Source of the DNA: an uncultured Fidelibacterota bacterium
GTDB lineage: Bacteria > Fidelibacterota > Marinisomatia > Marinisomatales > TCS55
DNA length: 64,000 bases
NCBI GenBank assembly: GCA_902615915.1
Contig: CACMQQ010000001.1
Span: 62,001 to 126,000, forward strand
Direction: 5' to 3'
The translations under genes and the position numbers were made by a program. Within the stretch, counting starts at the first letter, position 1; each line of letters starts with the position of its first letter. The notes under the pieces were generated by a model. It did not search any database, was not told where the DNA came from, and saw nothing but the letters and a program-made list of their open reading frames with translations. Positions 1 to 9,633 of the stretch are shown here, piece after piece.

Positions 1-1
1 G

Positions 2-2113
2 GATATCTCTCATGGAATGGCTTTTGGCGACCTCGACAATGACGGAGATCTGGATGTTGTTATAAACAGACTTAATCAAAACGTTGGACTATTTCGTAAC
101 GATACTAAGTCACCAAGGGTCTCAATACGCCTTGAAGGCAAAGCGCCTAATACAAATGCAATAGGTGCAAAGATAGAAGTTATTGGTAAAAATTCTATTC
201 AATCGCGTGAAATAATATCAGGAGGAAGATATTTATCTGGAAGCGATCACTTACAGGTTTTTGCAGCTAACGAGGGGGAAGTGATGTCAGCGATTATTAC
301 ATGGAGAAATGGAAGCCAAACAAAAATCGATTCCCTCTTTGCAAATAGAGAATATACCTTTCGCGAAAAGAATACTTTCTATCCTAAAAAAGAAGACAAG
401 CCAATTAAGCAGCTATACGAAAATGTAAGTGGCCTTATAGACCATAAACATATTGAAAAATCTTTTGATGATTTTGCGAAACAAAGCCTATTGCCAAACG
501 GATTTAGTCAGATTGGACCGGGTGTGTTGTGGATGGATATTGATAACGATAATGATGAAGATGTATTCATTGGCGGGGGGAATGGTGGCTCAATCGATTA
601 TTACAGAAATGATGGTGATTCATTTTCAGCTTTTTCAATCGAAAATAAGTTAGAAAATGATGCAACTGCGCTATTAAGCTCGACAAATTCTGATGGGACT
701 GTAGGTCTAATAGCAGCATTTTCAAATATCGAAGATGCGACTATTGGGCCTAGTATAATTAAAAATTATACTAGATCTGGTGAAAAAAAAATTAATTCTA
801 TTGAAGACATGATTGGTCCAATGTCTCAATCAGATATTGATAATGATGGAGATCTAGACCTTTTTGTTGGCGGAAGGTGGAAACCAAACGAATACCCTAA
901 GGCGTCTTCTTCAAAAATATATATAAATGATAATGATAACTATATTTTAGACAAAAATAATCTTGATATTTTAAATGAAATTGGAATGGTAACTTCATCG
1001 GTTTTCTCTGATATTGATAACGATAATGATCAAGATCTTATTATCGCGCTTGAATGGGGCCCAGTGACGATTTTAGAAAATGTCAACGGTAGATTTAAGA
1101 ACTCTACAGAAAAGGTTGGATTAAAAAATTACAAAGGATGGTGGAATGGGGTTACCACTGGAGATTTTAACAATGATGGTTTGGTTGATATTGTTGCTAC
1201 AAACTGGGGATTAAATACTAAATATCATTTTTCACCTGATCATCCAAGAGTTGTATATTTTGATGATTTTGATAATAACAATGTGCTAGACATTGTTGAA
1301 GCACATTTTGATGATGATTTTAGTAGTCTTGTTCCTGAAAGAGGTTTTTCATGCATGTCAAATGCTATGCCATTTATTAGGGATGAAAAAGAAACCTTTT
1401 TAAATTATGCACAATCTAACTTGTTTGATATATTTGGCAATGAGCTGAATAGCGCACCCTCTCTTGAGGCAAATACTCTTGAATCAATGGTATTTCTTAA
1501 TTCGAAAAAAGGATTTATTCCAATAAAATTACCATTTGAGACACAAATGACAACTGGAATGCACGCTGGTGTCTCAGACATGAACGGTGACGGAAATGAT
1601 GACATTTTTATCAGTCAAAACTTTTTTGCCGTTCAAAGAGAAACTGACAGAAATGATTCAGGAAGAGGCTTGATCATATTAGGTGATGGTAAAGGTAATT
1701 TCAAGACCATGCCAGGTCAAGAAAGCGGTATCTTAGTTTATGGTGAACAAAGGGGATCTGCTTTCGCAGATTATAATAATGACAAAAAAGTTGATTTGAT
1801 AGTGACACAAAATGGAGCCCGGACAATGCTCTTTAAAAATAAACTATCTAAACCTGGGCTAAGCGTAAGGCTGCACGGGCCAAAGAAAAATCCTTTAGCT
1901 TTCGGCAGTAGTGTTCAAATTGAATATTCTGATGGAAGCAAGGGGCCTAAAAGAGAAATCCGATCAGGTGCCGGTTATTTATCTCAAGATTCCCCTGTAC
2001 AAATCCTAGGTGTCAAACAAAATGCTAAGTTTATAATCAGTACTTGGCCGAACGGAAAAACAAAACGAAGCGAAATAAATGGAGACGAAATTAATATTTA
2101 TATAGATAAATAG
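2..2113 (+). CDS. CRTAC1-like FG-GAP/VCBS repeat protein with two ASPIC/UnbV domains (5' partial)
   Basis: The reading frame is open to the left edge (codons read DISHG before the first ATG at 17), so only the C-terminal 700 or so residues are visible. It contains repeated calcium-binding FG-GAP/VCBS loops of the form DxDNDGDxD (for example DLDNDGDLD, DIDNDNDED, DMNGDGNDD, DYNNDKKVD). Two ASPIC/UnbV-type domains, near visible residues 30-115 and 620-690, carry the REI-SGGxYLSGSD and REIRSGAGYLSQDS signatures. The family is exported and predicted to fold as integrin-like beta-propellers; its biochemical role is usually unknown, with adhesion or glycan binding proposed. The stop codon abuts the stop of the convergent propeller gene with no gap. 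A second, smaller family member lies at 7510-9633. Confidence 0.85.
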   Translation, partial: DISHGMAFGDLDNDGDLDVVINRLNQNVGLFRNDTKSPRVSIRLEGKAPNTNAIGAKIEVIGKNSIQSREIISGGRYLSGSDHLQVFAANEGEVMSAIITWRNGSQTKIDSLFANREYTFREKNTFYPKKEDKPIKQLYENVSGLIDHKHIEKSFDDFAKQSLLPNGFSQIGPGVLWMDIDNDNDEDVFIGGGNGGSIDYYRNDGDSFSAFSIENKLENDATALLSSTNSDGTVGLIAAFSNIEDATIGPSIIKNYTRSGEKKINSIEDMIGPMSQSDIDNDGDLDLFVGGRWKPNEYPKASSSKIYINDNDNYILDKNNLDILNEIGMVTSSVFSDIDNDNDQDLIIALEWGPVTILENVNGRFKNSTEKVGLKNYKGWWNGVTTGDFNNDGLVDIVATNWGLNTKYHFSPDHPRVVYFDDFDNNNVLDIVEAHFDDDFSSLVPERGFSCMSNAMPFIRDEKETFLNYAQSNLFDIFGNELNSAPSLEANTLESMVFLNSKKGFIPIKLPFETQMTTGMHAGVSDMNGDGNDDIFISQNFFAVQRETDRNDSGRGLIILGDGKGNFKTMPGQESGILVYGEQRGSAFADYNNDKKVDLIVTQNGARTMLFKNKLSKPGLSVRLHGPKKNPLAFGSSVQIEYSDGSKGPKREIRSGAGYLSQDSPVQILGVKQNAKFIISTWPNGKTKRSEINGDEINIYIDK

Positions 2114-3265
2114 TTAATTATCCATTTTCCAAAAGGCAATTCCTCCAGCTTGTTTTCCTATTTCTGCTAATGCAACAGACTTGAGCTTAACAAGATCAAA
2201 TACTTCAACAGCGCCAGGCTCTTTTCCTATTCCTTCAACAGAGACAAAGGCATAGCGACTGTCTGGAGAAATGACTACTCCGTGAGTTATCTTTCTAGAG
2301 TTTTTAAACTTAGCTACTTCCTTCCCAGTTTTTAAATTCCAAATTCCAAGCTTGCCTGCAGTCTTGTAAGTAACAACTAAAAATTTTCCGTCATCACTGA
2401 CTTCACAGTTGTAAGGTCCCTTATCCGTATTAAAAGTTCTAGTAATTTTCCAATTATCAACGTCAACCTCCACCACATTGTCGGTCCCATTATTAACAAC
2501 ATAAACAAACTTGTCATTCGGATGTGGATAGACCCAGGTAGGTTTTTCTGGAGGCATCTTATGCCCCATTTCAGCCATCCCTTTTTTATCAGAATTACTC
2601 ATCATATGTGAATGATCCATTTTTTTCATATTCTTGTGGGACATATTATGCATGCTTTGATTTTTATTATTAGCTGGTTTAGTCAAAATCTTACGCGATA
2701 CAGCCATCCTCATTGCATCAATCTCAAAAAGCTCACCTGACATCATTGCAACAGAGTAATGCTTCATACCACTATTCAATAAACGAGATCCATGAGGCAT
2801 TACACCAGTTTCTACTCGGTCGATTTCTATCATCTCTTCAGGATCAACTATTGAGACAGTACTTTTTTCTTCGTGTGAGCCATGTAAATTGAAATTAACC
2901 ACGTACAATAACCCTGTAGAATTAGATATTTCCATACTAGCAGGAAAAAGGCCCAACTCGACCCTATCAACCATTTCATCAGTGCCAGTCTTGTATTTAT
3001 ATAAATGTCCATAAGGTGTACCATGCGCCATTGAAAGATACCAATAGTCGCCCTCTGGAGATATAGTAATGCCATGAGGACCTTCGATTTCTACTGGCCA
3101 AACTCCAACTTGAATTCGCTTCTCAACATACGCTTTCTTGCCATCAAATCTAATTAAAGCTACCTCATCTTCTGACTCAGCAGCACAATATACATAATAG
3201 TCTTTAGCGAAAATTTGTACAGGAAGAGTGATAATTAAAATAAATTGAAAAAAATATGATTTCAT
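2114..3265 (-). CDS. Secreted YncE/YVTN-type beta-propeller protein with His/Met-rich loop
   Basis: I placed the start at 3265 because an AGGGGGAAG ribosome site sits just upstream and the protein then begins with a clean signal peptide (MKSYFFQFILIITLPVQIFA). The 383-residue mature region has repeated YVxN/FVVxY blades, such as FVYVVNNGTDNVVEVD and KFLVVTYKTAGKLGIWN, typical of YncE-like seven-bladed propellers that bind ligands extracytoplasmically. The middle of the protein has a low-complexity insert very rich in Met and His (MHNMSHKNMKKMDHSHMM and onward), which looks like a soft-metal-binding loop. It is the last gene of a leftward operon with the two LVIVD proteins; the gap to the upstream stop is 10 bases. 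The substrate cannot be told from sequence. Confidence 0.8.
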   Translation of the reverse strand: MKSYFFQFILIITLPVQIFAKDYYVYCAAESEDEVALIRFDGKKAYVEKRIQVGVWPVEIEGPHGITISPEGDYWYLSMAHGTPYGHLYKYKTGTDEMVDRVELGLFPASMEISNSTGLLYVVNFNLHGSHEEKSTVSIVDPEEMIEIDRVETGVMPHGSRLLNSGMKHYSVAMMSGELFEIDAMRMAVSRKILTKPANNKNQSMHNMSHKNMKKMDHSHMMSNSDKKGMAEMGHKMPPEKPTWVYPHPNDKFVYVVNNGTDNVVEVDVDNWKITRTFNTDKGPYNCEVSDDGKFLVVTYKTAGKLGIWNLKTGKEVAKFKNSRKITHGVVISPDSRYAFVSVEGIGKEPGAVEVFDLVKLKSVALAEIGKQAGGIAFWKMDN

Positions 3266-3275
3266 AAGCTTCCCC

Positions 3276-5330
3276 CTAGTTTCTTGCCATTTGAGTTTCA
3301 CTTTCTAACTTAACTGCCCATAATCCATTGTACATATCAGAAAAGTAGATCAAACCCTTGTAAGGCATTGTACCCCAAACATTGGTTTGATTAGGCTTAA
3401 AGCCCTTGTTGTCGATTGGCTTAAAGAAGGCAATTTCTCTTCCTTGAGAATAAATATCCCCCATTAACTCTCCAGAGATATCTACTATTCTTAAACCACC
3501 TTGGTAATTGGAAGCCAAGAGAGTATCTCCGTGTACCCAGTGATTGTGGGAACCGGCTTCAGGAACTTGGAAAACAGCTGTCTCAACAGGTTTCTTTGGA
3601 TCGGTAAAGTCCCAAAAATGAAAACCTCCAGCCATGCCAAATTGATTTGACCACTCATCTCCAGCAATAATATAAAATTTATTTGTTGATTGACTTATAA
3701 ATGGAAATGCAGCATGATTGTGTCCGTTGGGATCAATAACTCCACCAAGCTTTACAGGATTTCCAGGGCTGCCTTGTCCTGCCATTGCTAAAAATGGATT
3801 GTATTTTATTTTTGATCTATTCTTTTCGTTGAATTTAACACCGCCTACATCAACCACATGAACTCCATCTGCCCAGTTTGATGAATAAGCAAGGCCGTCG
3901 ATTACCCACACATCATGGACACCATGACCAGGAGTATTAAGTTCATATGTACCTACCCTAAAAGGATTGCTAGGATCATCTATATTAATAATATCATATT
4001 TTCTTCCATTGTTCACTGCATAGACGTGATTTTCATAGATGTAGACATTGTGCACTCCCCCCGTCATATCATCATTGTAAGCAGCTGTAATTTTAACGTC
4101 ATACGGATCGCTTACATCTAAGATAACGAAACCATTTTTTCTATTCGATGCTCCTTCACGAGTAATCACACCAACTTTCCCATCTTCTGATATTTTAACA
4201 TCGTTCACTGTCCGTGCGTCAACCGTAACGGTATCGATAATCTTCATATCGGTAGGGTCAGAAACGTCCCAAAAATAAGCCTCACCGTTGGCGCTCCAGG
4301 TTCCTGTTACAGCAAAGTCTTTGCCTTCATGCTTGCCAATGCCTGGCCATACCCAAAGGTCGGAAGTATGAACATCAGAAATAGTGCCATGGCCTATCAC
4401 TTTTATTTTACTGCCCACATTTCTAGGAACAACTTTGATAGTTTTTTGGGAAGAAAAACCGCCTGACTGAGCTAAAACTGTGAAAATTCCAGATGTCTCT
4501 GCTACAAATTTGCCATTATTTTCAATTAATGCAGAAGCAGGTAGGCCTATGCCATAGTCTGCTTTACCTCTGTAAGAAAAATTAATTGGAGCATCTTTAA
4601 TTTCCTTACCAGAGCGGTTCAGCGCTTTTGCTTCAAACTGAAGAACATCGCCAGTTCTAATTTCATCCTGTTTTGACTTCAAACTTATTTTTGCAACAGG
4701 ATTTTTCAATAATTTAACTTTTAATGTCTTGTTTATATCATCAGCAGAGACAGTAATTGTTAAGTTGCCTGGTTTTAAAACAGTCAAATTGCCGTAATCA
4801 TCAAAGTCAGCAAGCGATGTATTGCTTGATGAATAATTCAAATCAATGTCATCTCGCTCTAAGTTTGCTATATCAAAGACAGAGACTGGATATTTTATGG
4901 TCGTGCCTACATATATTTTTTCTTTTGGGTCATTAAACACTATCCTATCTAGTGGAGGGTTGGGAACCTCGACTTTCATGCTACCATATATCCTATCTTC
5001 CCTTTTTTGCGAAATACTTCTAGTGCTTAATTGAAGTTTTCCAGGTTTATATGCTTTTATCGTTACCTTTGCATAGCCAGTCGAGTCGCTTATTCGCGGT
5101 GAGGACTCAAGAGATCTTCTTGGTCTACCATAAACATAAAAGGGATTCTGAGCTAATTCTCCATTTTTATCTTTCAACCTAATTTCTACTGTTGCTTCTT
5201 CTCCAACTTTTAAAAATAATGAGTCAGGTTCAAAGCTAAATGTAAATTCAGGTTCTTTCTTTTCGTCGTTAGATTCCTGACCAACTATTACTGAAAAAGA
5301 TAAGAATAATGTTAATAATATTTTGTTCAC
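3276..5330 (-). CDS. Secreted Ig-like/LVIVD-repeat beta-propeller protein (paralog A)
   Basis: A GTG start at 5330 is chosen because AAAGGAG lies 7 bases upstream and the product then starts with a signal peptide (VNKILLTLFLSFSVIVGQ). The first 290 or so residues form bacterial Ig-like (Big_2-type) domains, recognisable from phrases such as LTVLKPGNLTITVSADD and ISLKSKQDEIRTGD. The C-terminal 380 or so residues are LVIVD-type propeller repeats (NGFVILDVSDPYDVKI, YDIINIDDPSNPFRVG, GGLRIVDISGEL). It is the middle gene of a three-gene operon, 13 bases after paralog B. The middle of its propeller is almost identical to paralog B, while the Ig regions have diverged. Such proteins are thought to be surface exposed; no enzyme signature was seen. 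Confidence 0.82.
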   Translation of the reverse strand: MNKILLTLFLSFSVIVGQESNDEKKEPEFTFSFEPDSLFLKVGEEATVEIRLKDKNGELAQNPFYVYGRPRRSLESSPRISDSTGYAKVTIKAYKPGKLQLSTRSISQKREDRIYGSMKVEVPNPPLDRIVFNDPKEKIYVGTTIKYPVSVFDIANLERDDIDLNYSSSNTSLADFDDYGNLTVLKPGNLTITVSADDINKTLKVKLLKNPVAKISLKSKQDEIRTGDVLQFEAKALNRSGKEIKDAPINFSYRGKADYGIGLPASALIENNGKFVAETSGIFTVLAQSGGFSSQKTIKVVPRNVGSKIKVIGHGTISDVHTSDLWVWPGIGKHEGKDFAVTGTWSANGEAYFWDVSDPTDMKIIDTVTVDARTVNDVKISEDGKVGVITREGASNRKNGFVILDVSDPYDVKITAAYNDDMTGGVHNVYIYENHVYAVNNGRKYDIINIDDPSNPFRVGTYELNTPGHGVHDVWVIDGLAYSSNWADGVHVVDVGGVKFNEKNRSKIKYNPFLAMAGQGSPGNPVKLGGVIDPNGHNHAAFPFISQSTNKFYIIAGDEWSNQFGMAGGFHFWDFTDPKKPVETAVFQVPEAGSHNHWVHGDTLLASNYQGGLRIVDISGELMGDIYSQGREIAFFKPIDNKGFKPNQTNVWGTMPYKGLIYFSDMYNGLWAVKLESETQMARN

Positions 5331-5343
5331 GTTTTTTCTCCTT

Positions 5344-7410
5344 TTAAGGTGCTTCAGTTTTTTCTTCGTTCTCAATAACGATACAATAAAGACCTGAATT
5401 CATATCTGCAAAAAAGATATATTCTTTATAGGGCTGTGCTCCCCAAACCATCGGTGAGTTAGGGATTCTTCCGTTCTCATGCAGAGATAGATAAACTCCA
5501 ATTTCTCTTCCTTGCTTGTAAATATCACCAAGCAACTCACCAGAAATATCTACGATTCTCAAGCCACCTTGATAATTTCCAGTAATAAGTGTATCACCAA
5601 CTATCCACATATTATGAGAACCAGCTTCAGGTACTTGATAGATCGCCTCCTCAACAGGATTCTCAGGATCGCTAAAATTTAAAAAATGGTAGCCGCCTCT
5701 TGGGTTAGAGGGTTCGTCCTTTAACGCTCCAATCCCCCATGGAAAAATTTCATCTCCGCCTATCACATAAAATTTTCCAGTAGATTTACTTAAAAATGGA
5801 AATGCAGCATGATTTCTGCCTGTTGGGTCTTCCAACTCAGCAAGCTTCACGGGGTTAGAAGGGCTTCCTTGACCTGCTTTTGCAAGCAAAGGATTATATT
5901 GCAAAGAAGAGCGGTCTGCTTCATCGAACTTTTTAGCACCAATGTCGACAGCTACTATTCCATCTGCCCAATTCGATGAATACGCTATACCATTTTCTAT
6001 CCACACATCGTGAATACTGTGACCAGGTGTGTCTAATTCGTATACTCCCACTCTTCTAGGATTATAAGGATCATCTATATTGATAATGTCATATTTTCTT
6101 CCATTGTTCACAGCATAGACATGATTTTCATAAATAAAAGCATTGTGTACACCCCCAGTCATGTCATCATTGTAAGCAGCGGCAATTTTAACGTCATAGG
6201 GATCGCTCACATCTAAAATAACAAAACCATTTTTTCTATTTGAGGCGCCTTCACGAGTGATCACACCAACTTTCCCATCTTCTGATATTTTAACGTCGTT
6301 AACTGTTCGTGCGTCAACCGTAACGGTATCGATGATCTTCATATCGGTAGGGTCGGTAACATCCCAAAAATAAGCCTCTCCATTTGCACCCCAAGTACCG
6401 GTGACAGCAAAGTCTTTGCCTTCATGCTTGCCAATGCCTGGCCATACCCAAAGGTCAGAGGTGAAAACGTCGGTTATAAGGCCATGGCCTATCAATTTTA
6501 TCTTTTTCTCAACATTTCTAGGAACTACCTTGACTCTTTTTTGAGAAGAAAATCCAGCAGATGATGCAGATAAGGTGTACATACCAGCTGTTTCAGCGAC
6601 AAATCGACCATCATCTGTAATCAAACCTGATGTTGGCAAACCAAAGGTTCCATAATCTGCCTGTCCAGTATAGCTGTAGTTTAAAGGAACATCATTGAGA
6701 ACTTTCCCTCTCTTGTCAAGCGCCTTTGCGTTCATATTTAGAACGTCTCCGGTTCTAATTTCGGCAACATTGGAATTGATCGTAATTTTCTGGGTTGGGT
6801 TCTTAACTATGTTGACCTTGAATGATTTTTTAACTCCATCGACGGAGGCAGTAACGGTAATTTTTCCAGGTTTTTTGGCTTCCAAATTCATGAATTTGTC
6901 GAAACTTGCCACTGAGTTTTTGCTGGATTTTAAAACTACATCTGCGTCAGGCCTAGAAAGATTTGCCTTATCAAAAACTTCTACCTCAAATGAGGTTACA
7001 GTACCTGCATATAATTTCTTTGGCATTTTATCAAAGACTATTCTATCTAAGGGGGGATAAGGTACGTTTATTAATAGCCTGTCACTTATCCTATCATTGC
7101 GATTAACTGTGATAGTTCGTGTTCGCAAATAAGCTCTACCTGGCTTAAAAGCTTTAACTGTCACAACTGCTAAACCGGTAGAATCACTAATTCTGGGAGA
7201 GGCAGATAAAGCTTTTCTTTGGCCAAAAACATAAAAAGGATTCTGGGCTAGATCACCATCCTCATTGAGAAGTCTGATAGTAATCTGCTTCTCTTCGCCA
7301 ACATTTATCTCTAAAGAGTCTTGCTCAAATTCAAAAAGAAAAGTGTCTTTCTTTTTTTCTTGTGCAAATAACAATGCTGAGCTTAAAAGTATATATAAAA
7401 AATTTTTCAC
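5344..7410 (-). CDS. Secreted Ig-like/LVIVD-repeat beta-propeller protein (paralog B)
   Basis: This is the first gene of the leftward operon that also holds paralog A and the YncE-like protein. It begins with a signal peptide (MKNFLYILLSSALLFAQ) and an AGGAGGGATT ribosome site lies just upstream of the ATG. The architecture matches paralog A: Ig-like domains over about residues 25-290, then LVIVD propeller repeats. Compared with paralog A it has a short insertion in the C-terminal propeller (FPWGIGALKDEPSNPRGGYH). The pair is evidently a tandem duplication. A role in surface binding or anchoring is inferred from the domain types only. Confidence 0.82.
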   Translation of the reverse strand: MKNFLYILLSSALLFAQEKKKDTFLFEFEQDSLEINVGEEKQITIRLLNEDGDLAQNPFYVFGQRKALSASPRISDSTGLAVVTVKAFKPGRAYLRTRTITVNRNDRISDRLLINVPYPPLDRIVFDKMPKKLYAGTVTSFEVEVFDKANLSRPDADVVLKSSKNSVASFDKFMNLEAKKPGKITVTASVDGVKKSFKVNIVKNPTQKITINSNVAEIRTGDVLNMNAKALDKRGKVLNDVPLNYSYTGQADYGTFGLPTSGLITDDGRFVAETAGMYTLSASSAGFSSQKRVKVVPRNVEKKIKLIGHGLITDVFTSDLWVWPGIGKHEGKDFAVTGTWGANGEAYFWDVTDPTDMKIIDTVTVDARTVNDVKISEDGKVGVITREGASNRKNGFVILDVSDPYDVKIAAAYNDDMTGGVHNAFIYENHVYAVNNGRKYDIINIDDPYNPRRVGVYELDTPGHSIHDVWIENGIAYSSNWADGIVAVDIGAKKFDEADRSSLQYNPLLAKAGQGSPSNPVKLAELEDPTGRNHAAFPFLSKSTGKFYVIGGDEIFPWGIGALKDEPSNPRGGYHFLNFSDPENPVEEAIYQVPEAGSHNMWIVGDTLITGNYQGGLRIVDISGELLGDIYKQGREIGVYLSLHENGRIPNSPMVWGAQPYKEYIFFADMNSGLYCIVIENEEKTEAP

Positions 7411-7509
7411 AATAATCCCTCCTAGATATCATAAGGTATAAATTTATATCTATAATATACGAATCGTGACTTTAAATTTTTGATAAATAAACAAGAATTT
7501 TAAATAGAA

Positions 7510-9633
7510 ATGAAAATAAAAATTAAAATATGGATAATGCCAATATTGATCATTTTAATGAACTGTAGTGATCCAGAAAAGAATAGCCATACTGAAATGA
7601 TAAATATTTTATCTAAGAATGCAATGGATATTGACCCTGAAACCAATTTTTATGCCAATAAAGCCAGGTTAGCTTGGTTGCAAATAGAGGATGATTTTGA
7701 ACATATGTCGCAAAAAATTCAACATAAAGCTGTTATCGCTAATGAAATGTTGAACGCAGGCTACACTAATCAAGCTATTAACGGTTTTGAAAATATTTTA
7801 AACGAAATTGATTCACTCAATATTCAAGCTCCAAGCGATTTCTTGCTTGGAATAAAGGATATGCTAGCTATTTCCCATTTAAGATTAGGTGAGGAATATA
7901 ATTGTATCGAAGGACACAATTCAGAGTCGTGCATCATTCCTCTCAGGGGCAGTGGTATACATAGAAACCAAAAAGGAGCAGATAAGGCGATTAAATTGTA
8001 TTCTGATCTTTTAAAAGATAAACCCAATGACTTCAATTACCGATGGCTTTTGAATATCGCATACATGACAAAGGATGAATATCCCGAAAAAGTTCCTCAA
8101 AAATGGTTGATACCCCAACTTTTAGCCTCAGACTCTATAAGTTTCCCAGAATTTAAAGAAACTGGAAATATTCGCGGTTTGGATCATATTGGACTTGCTG
8201 GAGGCTCAATACTTGAGGACTTTGATAATGACAATGATCTAGATTTGATAGCATCATCATGGGGTGCTGATGACCAGCTCCAATATTTTGAAAACGACGG
8301 CAGAGGCTATTTTTCAAATAAAACAAAAGAAGCTAACCTTATTGGTATTAAGGGTGGATTAAATATAATTCATGCTGACTATAACAATGATGGCCACTTT
8401 GATGTTTTTGTTTTGCGAGGTGCCTGGCTTGGTTCAAACGGCAAAGTGCCTAATTCGCTATTAAAAAATAATGGAGATGGTACATTCACGGATATAACAA
8501 TAAGTGCGAATATTTATTCTGAGCATCCAACTCAAACTGCTTCATGGGGTGATTATAATAACGATGGTTGGGTTGACTTATTTATTGGTAACGAATCAGG
8601 AGGGGAGGAAATCAACTATTCCGAACTTTATCATAACAATGGCGATGGTACTTTTACTGAAAAAGCAAAAGTTCTTAATCTTGATCTACTTGGATTCATA
8701 AAAGGGGTTGTTTGGGGTGATATTGATAATGATGGGGATCAAGATCTTTACATATCTTTACTTGGCCAGCCAAATTTTTTGATGATAAATGGGGGGATTG
8801 ACAAGGCATGGAAATTTACAAATAAAGCATCAATAGCAGGAGTTGAAGAGCCGATCAGCAGTTTTCCAGCCTGGTTTTTTGATTTTGACAATGATGGATG
8901 GCTTGATATATGGGTATCAGGGTATGATAATTCATCTGGTCACGTTGCTATGTCCTATTTGGGGGTGGATAACCAAGGTGAAAAACCTAGGCTATTTAAA
9001 AATAACAAAGACGGTACTTTTACAAATGTAACAGTTAAATCTAATATGAATTATCCGCTTTTAACCATGGGCTCAAACTATGGAGACTTAAATAATGATG
9101 GTTATTTAGACATATATGCAGGAACAGGAGATCCAGATTATCGATCGGTCCAACCTAATAGAATGTTCCTGAATATAGAAGGCAAGTATTTTCAAGATGT
9201 AACATTTCATGGCAGGTTTGGCAATATTCAAAAAGGGCACGGAGTTTCGTTTGGCGATATAGATAATGACGGAGATCAGGATATTCATGCCGTAATGGGT
9301 GGCGCATACGAAGGCAACGTGTATCAAAATAGTCTTTACGAAAACCCCGGCAACTGGAATAATCCATGGATCGGCATAAAATTAATTGGAACTCAAACTA
9401 ATTGGGCAGCGATCGGATCTAAAATAATCATAGAAACAATTGAAAAAGAGGTTATACATAGAACTATTTCTAGCGGAGGAAGTTTTGGAGGGAATCCTTT
9501 TAGAGAATTCATAGGTTTAAGCAACACTAAAGGAATTTCTAAAATTACGATAATATGGGGATCAGGGAATAAGCAATTATTGAATGACTTATCTCTCAAC
9601 CAGTGGCATACTATAGAGGAAATAAAGTCTTAG
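7510..9633 (+). CDS. Lipoprotein with FG-GAP/VCBS repeats and C-terminal ASPIC/UnbV domain
   Basis: The protein has an N-terminal lipoprotein signal ending in ILMNC (lipidated Cys19), a helical, TPR-like region over about residues 45-205, and then seven or more FG-GAP calcium loops (DFDNDNDLD, DYNNDGHFD, DYNNDGWVD, DIDNDGDQD, DFDNDGWLD, DLNNDGYLD). It closes with an ASPIC/UnbV domain carrying RTISSGGSFGGNPF near residue 655. This is the classical CRTAC1-type arrangement at about 700 residues, so the gene looks intact. It is transcribed divergently from the LVIVD operon across a 99-base gap. The stop codon is immediately followed by the stop of the convergent threonine synthase gene. Its precise function is unknown. 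Confidence 0.83.
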   Translation: MKIKIKIWIMPILIILMNCSDPEKNSHTEMINILSKNAMDIDPETNFYANKARLAWLQIEDDFEHMSQKIQHKAVIANEMLNAGYTNQAINGFENILNEIDSLNIQAPSDFLLGIKDMLAISHLRLGEEYNCIEGHNSESCIIPLRGSGIHRNQKGADKAIKLYSDLLKDKPNDFNYRWLLNIAYMTKDEYPEKVPQKWLIPQLLASDSISFPEFKETGNIRGLDHIGLAGGSILEDFDNDNDLDLIASSWGADDQLQYFENDGRGYFSNKTKEANLIGIKGGLNIIHADYNNDGHFDVFVLRGAWLGSNGKVPNSLLKNNGDGTFTDITISANIYSEHPTQTASWGDYNNDGWVDLFIGNESGGEEINYSELYHNNGDGTFTEKAKVLNLDLLGFIKGVVWGDIDNDGDQDLYISLLGQPNFLMINGGIDKAWKFTNKASIAGVEEPISSFPAWFFDFDNDGWLDIWVSGYDNSSGHVAMSYLGVDNQGEKPRLFKNNKDGTFTNVTVKSNMNYPLLTMGSNYGDLNNDGYLDIYAGTGDPDYRSVQPNRMFLNIEGKYFQDVTFHGRFGNIQKGHGVSFGDIDNDGDQDIHAVMGGAYEGNVYQNSLYENPGNWNNPWIGIKLIGTQTNWAAIGSKIIIETIEKEVIHRTISSGGSFGGNPFREFIGLSNTKGISKITIIWGSGNKQLLNDLSLNQWHTIEEIKS

